A DNA stretch of 16,243 nucleotides from an uncultured Lachnospiraceae bacterium. Its GTDB lineage: Bacteria; Bacillota; Clostridia; Lachnospirales; Lachnospiraceae. The stretch spans positions 1 through 16,243 of the forward strand of contig CACXFD010000223.1 in the NCBI GenBank assembly GCA_902766845.1, written 5' to 3'. Made by a program: the position numbers and the translations under genes. The notes below the pieces were generated by a model. That model was not told the origin of the DNA, did no database searches, and worked only from the letters and a program-made list of their open reading frames with translations. Positions 6,445-12,851 of this stretch are shown piece after piece; position 1 is the first letter of the stretch, and each line of letters begins with the position of its first letter.

Positions 6445-7737
6445 ATGCTTCAGTATATCATGAAGGGCGGCACACCGCTGGTCGGAGAGGTCTGCATCGG
6501 CGGCGCGAAGAACGCCGCGCTCGGGATCATCGCCGCCGCCGTCATGGCGGATGAGCCGGTGGTCATAGAGAACCTGCCGGATGTACAGGACATCAATGTC
6601 CTCCTCAAGGCCATCGAGGAGATCGGTGCGGTCGTGGACCGGATCGACCGCCACACGGTGCGCATCATCGGGAGCACCATCTCCACCATCACCGTCAATT
6701 CCGACTATATCCGCAAGATCCGCGCCTCGTATTACCTGCTCGGCGCGCTCCTCGGAAAGTATAAGCAGGCGGAGGTCGCCCTGCCGGGCGGCTGCAACAT
6801 CGGCACCCGCCCCATCGACCAGCACCTGAAGGGCTTCGTGGCCCTGGGCGGCCGGTACTCCATCGAACGCGGCATGGTCTGCGTGAAGGCGGACCGTCTG
6901 AAGGGCAGCCACATCTATCTGGATGTGGTCAGCGTGGGCGCCACCATCAACGTCATGCTGTCCGCCGTCATGGCGGAAGGATCCACCATCCTCGAGAACG
7001 CGGCCAAGGAGCCGCACGTGGTCGATGTCGCGAACATGCTGAACAGCATGGGCGCCAACATCAAGGGCGCGGGCACGGACGTGATCCGCATCCGCGGCGT
7101 GCAGAAGCTCCACGGCACCGAATATTCGATCATCCCCGACCAGATCGAGGCAGGCACCTTCATGGTGGCCGCGGCCGTCACGCACGGGGACATCGTGGTC
7201 AAGAACGTGATCCCGAAGCATCTGGAGTCCATCAGCGCGAAGCTCGCCGAGATGGGCTGCGAGGTCACCGAAGAGGACGACGCGGTCCGCGTGGTCGCCA
7301 AGCGCCGCATGCGCCATACGCAGATCAAGACGCTCCCGTACCCGGGCTTCCCGACGGACATGCAGCCGCAGTTCACGGTCGCGCTGGCCGTGGCGGAGGG
7401 CACCAGCATCGTCACCGAGAGCATCTTCGAGAACCGCTTCAAATACGTGGATGAGCTGGCCCGCATGGGCTCCAACATCCGCGTGGAAGGCAGCGTGGCC
7501 GTGATCGACGGCGTCCGGGGCTTCACCGGCGCCACGGTCAGCGCGCCGGACCTGCGCGCGGGCGCGGCCCTGGTGCTGGCAGGCCTCGCGGCGGACGGCT
7601 ATACCGTGGTGGATGATATCTCCTACATCCTGCGCGGCTATGAGAGTTTTGACAAGAAGCTCCAGGGCCTCGGCGCCGCCATCGAGATGGTGGAGAGCGA
7701 GCGCGAGGCGGCGCGGTTTAAGCTGAAGGTCGGCTGA
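6445..7737 (+). CDS. murA: UDP-N-acetylglucosamine 1-carboxyvinyltransferase (MurA)
   Basis: First committed step of peptidoglycan synthesis: transfers enolpyruvate from PEP to UDP-GlcNAc; target of fosfomycin in other bacteria. 430 residues, usual length for the family. Lys22 in GGAKNAAL, the catalytic Cys117 in LPGGCNIGTRP (equivalent to E. coli Cys115) and Asp305 in PGFPTDMQPQ are all present. Having Cys and not Asp at the active site predicts fosfomycin sensitivity of this enzyme. Start chosen at ATG 6445, with GGAAGGTGA at 6433-6441. Own promoter upstream and a strong terminator downstream make it a single-gene unit. Many Bacillota carry two MurA copies; I cannot tell which paralogue this is. 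Confidence 0.96.
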   Translation: MLQYIMKGGTPLVGEVCIGGAKNAALGIIAAAVMADEPVVIENLPDVQDINVLLKAIEEIGAVVDRIDRHTVRIIGSTISTITVNSDYIRKIRASYYLLGALLGKYKQAEVALPGGCNIGTRPIDQHLKGFVALGGRYSIERGMVCVKADRLKGSHIYLDVVSVGATINVMLSAVMAEGSTILENAAKEPHVVDVANMLNSMGANIKGAGTDVIRIRGVQKLHGTEYSIIPDQIEAGTFMVAAAVTHGDIVVKNVIPKHLESISAKLAEMGCEVTEEDDAVRVVAKRRMRHTQIKTLPYPGFPTDMQPQFTVALAVAEGTSIVTESIFENRFKYVDELARMGSNIRVEGSVAVIDGVRGFTGATVSAPDLRAGAALVLAGLAADGYTVVDDISYILRGYESFDKKLQGLGAAIEMVESEREAARFKLKVG

Positions 7738-7768
7738 GGCCGCCGCACGAAAGATCTGATAAAAAAGG

Positions 7769-7800
7769 AACGGCGCTGCCCGCGGGGCGGCGCCGTTGCT
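7769..7800 (+). terminator. Intrinsic terminator after murA
   Basis: A 13-bp stem (7769-7781 with 7785-7797, one G-U pair) around a three-base loop, followed by GCTGCATTTT. It is preceded by an A-run, so it may also work weakly from the other side. Confidence 0.7.
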
Positions 7801-7860
7801 GCATTTTCGGACTTTTTCCCATTATTTGGCGGCCGGCCGCGGTTTTTCCGGAAAAAGGGC

Positions 7861-7890
7861 TTGCATTCCGGCTCGGGGGCGTGTTATAGT
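7861..7890 (+). promoter_or_regulatory. Sigma-A promoter for the metK leader
   Basis: TTGCAT at 7861-7866, an 18-base spacer and TATAGT at 7885-7890. Transcription would start near 7897, just upstream of the riboswitch. Confidence 0.65.
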
Positions 7891-7916
7891 ACATATACGA
7901 ACTTCATACGGAGCCA

Positions 7917-8014
7917 TCTTATTCAGAGCGGTGGAGATACATAGGATCTGTGAAGCCGCAGCAACCCCCGTGCGCGGGAAGGTGCTAACCTGAGCGAGAA
8001 ATCGAGCAATAAGA
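7917..8014 (+). ncRNA. SAM-I (S-box) riboswitch
   Basis: Senses S-adenosylmethionine and normally turns transcription off when SAM is abundant. The closing stem P1 is formed by TCTTATT (7917-7923) and AATAAGA (8008-8014). Inside are the conserved S-box elements AGAGCGGTGGAG, TGAAGCC, GCAACC, AAGGTGCTAACCTG and GAGCGAGAAATCGAGC in the right order. It sits between a promoter and a terminator upstream of metK, the gene such switches often control. The gene-free stretch 7738-8181 thus holds, in order, the murA terminator, promoter, riboswitch, terminator and a further ~114-base leader. Confidence 0.93.
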
Positions 8015-8039
8015 GGAGCCCGACGGGAATTGAGCTGTT

Positions 8040-8067
8040 GCGGTCCGCTGTTGCGGGCCGCTTTTTT
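8040..8067 (+). terminator. Riboswitch-controlled intrinsic terminator
   Basis: GCGGTCCGC (8040-8048) pairs with GCGGGCCGC (8053-8061) around TGTT, then six T bases at 8062-8067. It is the expected expression platform of the SAM-I riboswitch. Confidence 0.88.
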
Positions 8068-8147
8068 GACGGGCGGCGCACAGGCGCCGGCCAAAGGGGA
8101 AGGATGCTCCGCCTTCCGCTGAAAAAGCAGCCGCCGGGCAGACAGGT

Positions 8148-8167
8148 CCCCGCCGTCTGATGCGGGG
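8148..8167 (+). other. Stem-loop just upstream of the metK ribosome binding site
   Basis: CCCCGC (8148-8153) and GCGGGG (8162-8167) form a six-pair stem directly before AGAGAGGA. It could affect translation initiation of metK, but this is an inference from position alone. Confidence 0.35.
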
Positions 8168-8181
8168 CAGAGAGGAATCAC

Positions 8182-9366
8182 ATGAAAGAACGTTACCTGT
8201 TTACTTCGGAATCCGTGACGGAAGGCCATCCGGACAAGGTCTGCGACCAGATCTCGGACGCGATCCTGGACGCCTGCCTCGCGCAGGATCCTATGAGCCG
8301 CGTGGCCTGCGAGACCATCGCGACCACCGGCCTCGTGCTGGTCATGGGCGAGATCACGACCCAGGCGCAGATCGACGCGGAGAAGATCGTGCGGGACACC
8401 GTGCGCCGCATCGGCTATGACGAGCCCGGCTCGGGCTTCTGCGCGGACGAGGTCCGCGTGGAGGTGGTGCTGGACAAGCAGTCGCCCGACATCGCGATGG
8501 GCGTGGACAACGCGCTCGAGACCCGCTCTTCGGAGGAGGAGATCGCGACGACCGGCGCCGGCGACCAGGGCATGATGTTCGGCTACGCGTCGGACGAGAC
8601 GCCCGAGCTGATGCCGTTCGCGGCCGCGCTCGCGCACAAGCTGACGCGCCGGCTCGCCCAGGTCCGCAAAGACGGCACGCTCCCGTACGTAAAGCCCGAC
8701 GGCAAGAGCCAGGTCACCGTGGAATACGATGAGGCCGGCCGGCCCGCGCGGCTGGACGCGGTGGTCGTATCCACCCAGCACAGCGCCGATGTGACGCAGG
8801 AGCAGATCCACGAGGACATCCGCCGCGAGGTCCTGGACCCGGTCCTGCCCGCGGAGATGGTGGATGAACAGACCCGGATCTACATCAATCCGACCGGCCG
8901 CTTCGTGGTCGGCGGCCCCGTGGGCGACTCGGGCCTGACCGGCCGCAAGATCATCGTGGACACCTACGGCGGCGCCGCGCGCCACGGCGGCGGATGCTTC
9001 TCCGGCAAGGACTGCACGAAGGTGGACCGCTCGGCGGCCTATGCCGCGCGCTATGCGGCCAAGAACATCGTGGCGGCGGGCCTTGCGGAGCGGTGCGAGA
9101 TCCAGCTGTCCTATGCGATCGGCGTGGCGGAGCCCACGTCCGTGATGGTGCAGACGTTCGGGACCGGCAAGGTGTCGGACGCGGAGCTCACGAAGATCGT
9201 CCGGAAGCACTTTGATCTGCGCCCGGCCGGCATCATCCGCATGCTGGACCTGCGCCGGCCCATCTATTCGCAGACCGCGGCCTACGGCCATTTCGGACGC
9301 ACCGATCTGGACCTGCCGTGGGAGAAGACGGACAAGGCGGAAGAACTGAAGAGATACCTGGCCTGA
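8182..9366 (+). CDS. metK: S-adenosylmethionine synthetase (methionine adenosyltransferase)
   Basis: Makes SAM from methionine and ATP in the cytoplasm. 394 residues, standard length. Key motifs: SESVTEGHPDK (9-19, with His16), GAGDQGMMFGYA (126-136), DGKSQVT, and the glycine-rich loop HGGGCFSGKD (268-277). Two cysteines are notable in that loop, Cys272 and Cys278, where many homologues have Ala and Pro or Ala; cysteine at the first position is tolerated in the family. Start at ATG 8182 with AGAGAGGA at 8169-8176. Regulation by the SAM riboswitch upstream is clear from sequence. A strong terminator follows, so it is transcribed alone. Confidence 0.97.
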   Translation: MKERYLFTSESVTEGHPDKVCDQISDAILDACLAQDPMSRVACETIATTGLVLVMGEITTQAQIDAEKIVRDTVRRIGYDEPGSGFCADEVRVEVVLDKQSPDIAMGVDNALETRSSEEEIATTGAGDQGMMFGYASDETPELMPFAAALAHKLTRRLAQVRKDGTLPYVKPDGKSQVTVEYDEAGRPARLDAVVVSTQHSADVTQEQIHEDIRREVLDPVLPAEMVDEQTRIYINPTGRFVVGGPVGDSGLTGRKIIVDTYGGAARHGGGCFSGKDCTKVDRSAAYAARYAAKNIVAAGLAERCEIQLSYAIGVAEPTSVMVQTFGTGKVSDAELTKIVRKHFDLRPAGIIRMLDLRRPIYSQTAAYGHFGRTDLDLPWEKTDKAEELKRYLA

Positions 9367-9391
9367 GCACGGCCGGGAGAAAGACCGGACC

Positions 9392-9423
9392 GCCGGCCGT
9401 CCCGAAAGGACGGCCGGCTTTTT
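9392..9423 (+). terminator. Intrinsic terminator after metK
   Basis: A perfect 11-bp stem (GCCGGCCGTCC with its complement) closes the loop CGAAA and is followed by five T bases. Confidence 0.93.
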
Positions 9424-9456
9424 CACATTTCGGGTATTTTCCCCGCGGGGGACCTA

Positions 9457-9465
9457 TGGTATAAT
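9457..9465 (+). promoter_or_regulatory. Extended -10 promoter for the fchA-folD-FNT operon
   Basis: TGG directly before a perfect TATAAT (9460-9465) makes an extended -10 element. No good -35 box is seen 17 bases upstream. Expected start near 9472, ~46 bases before fchA. Confidence 0.65.
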
Positions 9466-9517
9466 CAAAAGCAGGCCGGGCGGGTCCCGGTCAGACCAAA
9501 CAGATGAGGATCCACGC

Positions 9518-10135
9518 ATGAGCATGCAGGAAAGTTCGGTCCGCACCTTTTCGGAGCAGCTGGCCTCAAAGGCCGCGGTGCCCGGAGGCGGCGGCGCCAG
9601 CGCCCTCGCGGGAGCGCTCGGCATCGCGCTCGGGGACATGGTCGGTGAGCTGACGGTCGGGAAGAAAAAATACGCGGACGTCGAGGAAGAGATCAAAGGC
9701 CTGATGGAGGAGGCGCAGCAGCTGCGCCGGACCCTGCTGGCCTGTATCGATGAAGACGCCGCGGCGTTCGAGCCGCTGAGCCGCGCCTACGGGATCCCGA
9801 AGGACGATCCGTCCCGGGACGCCGTGCTCGAGGAGTGCCTGCGGGCCGCGGCCATGCCGCCGCTGCATATCCTGGAGGCTTGCTGCCGGGCCGTGGAGCT
9901 TCTGGAAGAGTTCGCGGCCAAGGGGAGCGCGCTGATGATCTCGGACGCGGCCACCGGCGCGGCGCTGTGCCGCGGGGCCCTGCAGGGCGCGGCCGTGAAC
10001 GTCCGGGTGAACACGAGGCTGATGAAGGACCGCGGTCACGCGGAGGAGCTGAACGCGCGCGTGAACGCGCTGACGGAAGAGTACGCGGCCCGCGCGGAGC
10101 GCGTCTATGAAGCCGTGACCGCGCGGCTGTCGTAA
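9518..10135 (+). CDS. fchA: FchA-type cyclodeaminase / methenyl-tetrahydrofolate cyclohydrolase
   Basis: 205 residues of the formimidoyl-THF cyclodeaminase fold (same family as the C-terminal domain of FTCD). The family either deaminates 5-formimidoyl-THF to 5,10-methenyl-THF or, as in the Methylobacterium FchA, interconverts methenyl-THF and 10-formyl-THF. Visible signatures are VPGGGGASALAGALG (21-35), VGKKKY and the Asp/Ala-rich DEDAAAFEPL segment. Start at ATG 9518 with AGGA at 9507-9510; a second Met two codons later is possible. It is followed by folD after 116 bases of repeat-rich spacer and shares a promoter with it. No histidine-degradation genes are nearby, and the neighbouring FolD lacks cyclohydrolase residues, which favours the cyclohydrolase role. 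That choice is inference. Confidence 0.88.
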   Translation: MSMQESSVRTFSEQLASKAAVPGGGGASALAGALGIALGDMVGELTVGKKKYADVEEEIKGLMEEAQQLRRTLLACIDEDAAAFEPLSRAYGIPKDDPSRDAVLEECLRAAAMPPLHILEACCRAVELLEEFAAKGSALMISDAATGAALCRGALQGAAVNVRVNTRLMKDRGHAEELNARVNALTEEYAARAERVYEAVTARLS

Positions 10136-10150
10136 AAAACCGCGGCCGCA

Positions 10151-10232
10151 GCCATGACGTGGTCCGGGGAAGCGGCCGGATGCAGTCCGTGAAGCAACCG
10201 TGACGCAGTCCGGGGAAGCAGCCGTGACGCGG
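10151..10232 (+). repeat. Degenerate ~23-bp tandem repeat between fchA and folD
   Basis: About 3.5 imperfect units starting near 10151, 10175, 10198 and 10221, each built around CCGTGACGCAGTCCGGGGAAGC. No stop-to-start coupling is possible across it, so it lengthens the spacer within the operon. Confidence 0.7.
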
Positions 10233-10251
10233 CAAAACAGAAGGGAAACAG

Positions 10252-11106
10252 ATGGCACAGATCCTGAAGGGCGCGCCGGTAGCGGCGGCGCTGTGTGAGA
10301 AAATGACCGCGCAGACCGCGGAGCTGGCCGGACGGGGCGTGACGCCCACGCTGGCCATCCTGCGCGTGGGAGAGCGGGACGACGACCTCAGCTACGAGCG
10401 GGGCGCCATGAAGCGCTGCGCCCAGGTGGGCGTGGCCGTGAAAAATGTGGTCCTGCCCGCAAACGTGGATCCGGAAGCGTTCTATGCGGCGCTGCGGGAC
10501 CTGAATGAAGACCCGAAGGTCCACGGGATCCTGATGTTCCGGCCGCTGCCCGCGCAGCTGGACGGGGAAAAGGCCCGGCGCATGCTGGCGCCCGAAAAGG
10601 ACGTGGACGGCTGCACGGACGGATCGCTGGCCGGCGTCTTCACCGGAGCCAGGCTGGGCTTTGCGCCGTGCACGGCCCAGGCCGCGATGGAGATCCTGCA
10701 CTATTACGGCATCGACCCCGCAGGAAAGCGCGCGGCCGTGATCGGACGGAGCCTCGTGGTAGGCCGGCCCGTGGCCATGATGCTGATGCGCGAGAACGCC
10801 ACCGTGACCATCTGCCATACGCGCACGCCGGACGTGCCGGCCGTCACGCGCGAGGCGGACATCGTGGTCGCCGCGTCGGGGCAGATGGAGAGCGTGGGAG
10901 CGGACTACCTGCGCGAGGGCCAGACCGTGATCGACGTCGGCATCGGCTGGAATGAAGCCAAACAGAAACTGTGCGGCGACGTGCGCTTCGAGGAGGCGGA
11001 GCCGCTGGCGGCTGCCGTCACGCCGGTCCCCGGCGGGGTCGGGAGCGTGACCACGTGCGTGCTGGTCTCCCATGTCATCGAGGCCGCGCGCAGGAGCCTC
11101 TCATAG
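10252..11106 (+). CDS. folD: FolD-family methylene-THF dehydrogenase, probably lacking cyclohydrolase activity
   Basis: 284 residues. FolD normally oxidises 5,10-methylene-THF to methenyl-THF with NAD(P)+ and then hydrolyses it to 10-formyl-THF. The Rossmann part is intact: VIGRSLVVGRPVAMML and the C-terminal TPVPGGVGSVTT. In the active site Tyr48 and Asp119 (EKDVDG) are kept, but aligning by hand to E. coli and human FolD puts Ala52 where catalytic Lys54/Lys56 stands (YERGA versus YVASK) and Phe96 where Gln98/Gln100 stands (GILMFRPLP versus GILVQLPLP). Both lost residues are known to matter for the cyclohydrolase reaction, so a dehydrogenase-only enzyme is likely. Start at ATG 10252 with AAGGGA at 10241-10246. 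Adjacent fchA could complete the pathway. Family certain; activity inferred. Confidence 0.93.
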   Translation: MAQILKGAPVAAALCEKMTAQTAELAGRGVTPTLAILRVGERDDDLSYERGAMKRCAQVGVAVKNVVLPANVDPEAFYAALRDLNEDPKVHGILMFRPLPAQLDGEKARRMLAPEKDVDGCTDGSLAGVFTGARLGFAPCTAQAAMEILHYYGIDPAGKRAAVIGRSLVVGRPVAMMLMRENATVTICHTRTPDVPAVTREADIVVAASGQMESVGADYLREGQTVIDVGIGWNEAKQKLCGDVRFEEAEPLAAAVTPVPGGVGSVTTCVLVSHVIEAARRSLS

Positions 11107-11146
11107 AGGAACCCTCCGGAAGGAGCACTTCATAAAGGAGCATCTT

Positions 11147-11773
11147 ATGAAACGACGCGCCAAGACGTTCGTGTACGGGATCCTGGCCGGCTTCGCGATC
11201 TCTCTGGGCGGGACCGTGTTCCTGTCCGTGGAGGACCGGGTGGTGGGCGCCCTGTTGTTCACCGTGGGCCTGTTCACGGTGTGCACGTTCGGGTTCAATC
11301 TGTTCACCGGCAAGGTCTGCTACGTGTTCGAGCGGGACCGCGATTACGCGCTGGACCTGCCCTTCGTCTGGCTCGGGAACCTGTGCGGGGCCGTGCTGAC
11401 CGGCTTTCTGGAGCTGCAGACGCGGACCGGGGCCGCACTCGCGGAGCGAGCCGCGGCGATGTGCGCGGTCAAGCTCGGGGACAGCCCCCTCAGCATCTTC
11501 ATCCTGGCGGTGTTTTGCAACCTGCTGATCTTCATCGCCGTGGACGGCTACGCGAAGAACCCGCATGAGCTGGGCAAGTATCTGTCCCTGTTCTTCGGGA
11601 TCCTGACCTTCATCCTCTGCGGCTTCGAGCACTGCGTCGCGAACATGTATTACTTCACTGTAGGCGGCGCCTGGAGCGCGAAGGCCGTGGGATACCTGCT
11701 GATCATGACGCTGGGCAATGCCGCGGGCGGCGTGATCCTGCCGCTGCTGCGCCGGTGGAAGGAAAAGGCGTGA
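11147..11773 (+). CDS. Formate/nitrite transporter (FNT) family channel
   Basis: 208 residues, shorter than the usual ~260-280. Six hydrophobic segments can still be placed (~8-27, 33-51, 71-90, 113-132, 144-161, 178-200), so the core appears complete. The diagnostic CGFEHCVANMYYF carries the central pore histidine, His162, and Lys144 sits where the conserved pore lysine is expected. The usual ELFTGN loop reads NLFTGK here. Start chosen at ATG 11147 with AAAGGAG at 11134-11140; the frame is open upstream into folD but has no good site there. Position right after fchA and folD suggests export or import of formate linked to the folate one-carbon pathway. Nitrite or hydrosulfide as substrate cannot be excluded from sequence. 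Confidence 0.82.
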   Translation: MKRRAKTFVYGILAGFAISLGGTVFLSVEDRVVGALLFTVGLFTVCTFGFNLFTGKVCYVFERDRDYALDLPFVWLGNLCGAVLTGFLELQTRTGAALAERAAAMCAVKLGDSPLSIFILAVFCNLLIFIAVDGYAKNPHELGKYLSLFFGILTFILCGFEHCVANMYYFTVGGAWSAKAVGYLLIMTLGNAAGGVILPLLRRWKEKA

Positions 11774-11904
11774 CGGCCGGCAGAGACGGCCGGAGAGAAA
11801 AGAACGTGACGGCCGGCAATGCCGTCGAAAAGAAAAGGATATAACGGCCGGCCATGCCGGCCGAAAAGAAAGAACAGACCGGCCGGAGCGCCGGCCGATA
11901 GGAG
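11770..11904 (+). repeat. 35-36-bp tandem repeat, each unit a GGCCGGC hairpin plus A-rich tail
   Basis: Four units: 11770-11805, 11806-11840, 11841-11875 and a shorter 11876-11904. Each begins with a GGCCGG-based inverted repeat (for example GGCCGGC-CAT-GCCGGCC in unit 3); units 1-3 continue with GA-rich sequence such as GAAAAGAAA. The first unit contains the stop codon of the transporter gene, and the last supplies the AGGAG ribosome binding site of the next gene. Confidence 0.85.
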
Positions 11905-11911
11905 ATTTGCA

Positions 11912-12697
11912 ATGGATTGGAAACAGTATCCGCAGCTGCAGGCCGCGGTGAACAAAATCAAACGGGGAAATCTTCCGACCGCCGTGGTCCTGCTGGTGGC
12001 CGTGGTGGCCGTGGCCGTGCTCGAGACCGTGATGTATCTGAAGGACCGGACCAAAACGTCCTCGCTGATGGCGGCCGTGGTGATCCTGGTCATGGGCGTG
12101 ATCCTGATCGCCTCCGTGCTCAAGGAGCGGAAGATCTGCGCGGCCAGCTGGGCCAAAGCATCCGCGGACGACCTGTCCCGCATGGAGGAGCACGCGTCCA
12201 AAGCCCCGCTGATCGACGGCATCCTCTATCTGCCCACCGGCATCGCCGCGGACAGCGAGCCCGGCGTGGTCTATGTGCCGTACCGGGACATCATCTGGAT
12301 GTCGGAGAACCCGCGTGTCCAGAACATGTTCGGGATGGGGCTTTCCAAGAATTACTGCATCTCGATGGTGGACCGGGATAAAAAAGCCTGGCAGGTCCTG
12401 CCCGAGATGCGCAAGGAGGCCCGGCTGGACATCCTCGGGAACGAGCGCAAAAAGAAGATCGCGCAGCTGTACAAGCACATCCGCGAGCATCGGCCGGACG
12501 TACTGACCGGCGAGGACGATGAATACACGAAGCTTTTGACCAAGGACTTTGACGAGCTGGTCCGCCGAGCGGACGGGCTGGCTGCGCCGGAGCCGGAGTC
12601 GGAGACGGTTACGGCCGCGGAAGATGCGGAAGCTGCGGTTACGGAAGTCACGGAGGCGGCCGCGCCGGAAGACGCCACGGCGGAGAAGGAAGTCTGA
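11912..12697 (+). CDS. Membrane protein of unknown function, first of a tandem paralogous pair
   Basis: 261 residues from ATG 11912, with AGGAG at 11900-11904. It opens MDWKQYPQLQAAVNKIK, has two hydrophobic segments (~21-43 and ~50-69), then a cytoplasmic-looking domain with VVYVPYRDIIWMSENP and NYCISMVDRDKKAWQVL, a strand pattern reminiscent of bacterial PH-like (YcxB-like) domains. The last ~30 residues are an acidic, Ala/Glu/Thr-rich tail absent from its neighbour paralogue. The next gene, 12852-13529, is clearly related along the whole core. The gene lies behind the transporter across a hairpin repeat array and may still be in the same transcript. No family name can be given with confidence. 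Confidence 0.82.
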   Translation: MDWKQYPQLQAAVNKIKRGNLPTAVVLLVAVVAVAVLETVMYLKDRTKTSSLMAAVVILVMGVILIASVLKERKICAASWAKASADDLSRMEEHASKAPLIDGILYLPTGIAADSEPGVVYVPYRDIIWMSENPRVQNMFGMGLSKNYCISMVDRDKKAWQVLPEMRKEARLDILGNERKKKIAQLYKHIREHRPDVLTGEDDEYTKLLTKDFDELVRRADGLAAPEPESETVTAAEDAEAAVTEVTEAAAPEDATAEKEV

Positions 12698-12756
12698 CGA
12701 TAAAGCATAAAAGACTGGCGCGTTCATCAAACGCACGGCTGAAAACAGGCCATCCG

Positions 12757-12790
12757 ACGGGGCCGCCGCTTGAACAAGCGGCGGCCCCGT
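12757..12790 (+). terminator. 16-bp perfect hairpin between the paralogues, overlapping a promoter
   Basis: Arms 12757-12772 and 12775-12790 are exact reverse complements with only AA between them (effectively a GAAC loop). No T-run follows. It could stop transcription of the first paralogue or act as an operator, since the next gene's -35 box lies at its tip. Confidence 0.55.
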
Positions 12791-12798
12791 GCTATAAT
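12770..12798 (+). promoter_or_regulatory. Sigma-A promoter embedded in a hairpin, for the second paralogue
   Basis: TTGAAC at 12770-12775, a 17-base spacer and a perfect TATAAT at 12793-12798. The -35 box spans the loop of the perfect inverted repeat, and its right arm forms most of the spacer. Expected start near 12805, ~47 bases before the ATG at 12852. Confidence 0.65.
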
Positions 12799-12851
12799 CA
12801 TCCTTGGTCCGGGACATCGACCCATCCGTCCCGGCAGAAGGGGTATGCACC

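Noticed and set aside
7822..9426. 534-codon minus-strand open frame opposite metK and its leader
   Set aside because: It overlaps a certain gene, the riboswitch and two terminators, and has the Arg/Ala/Gly-rich composition of an antisense frame.
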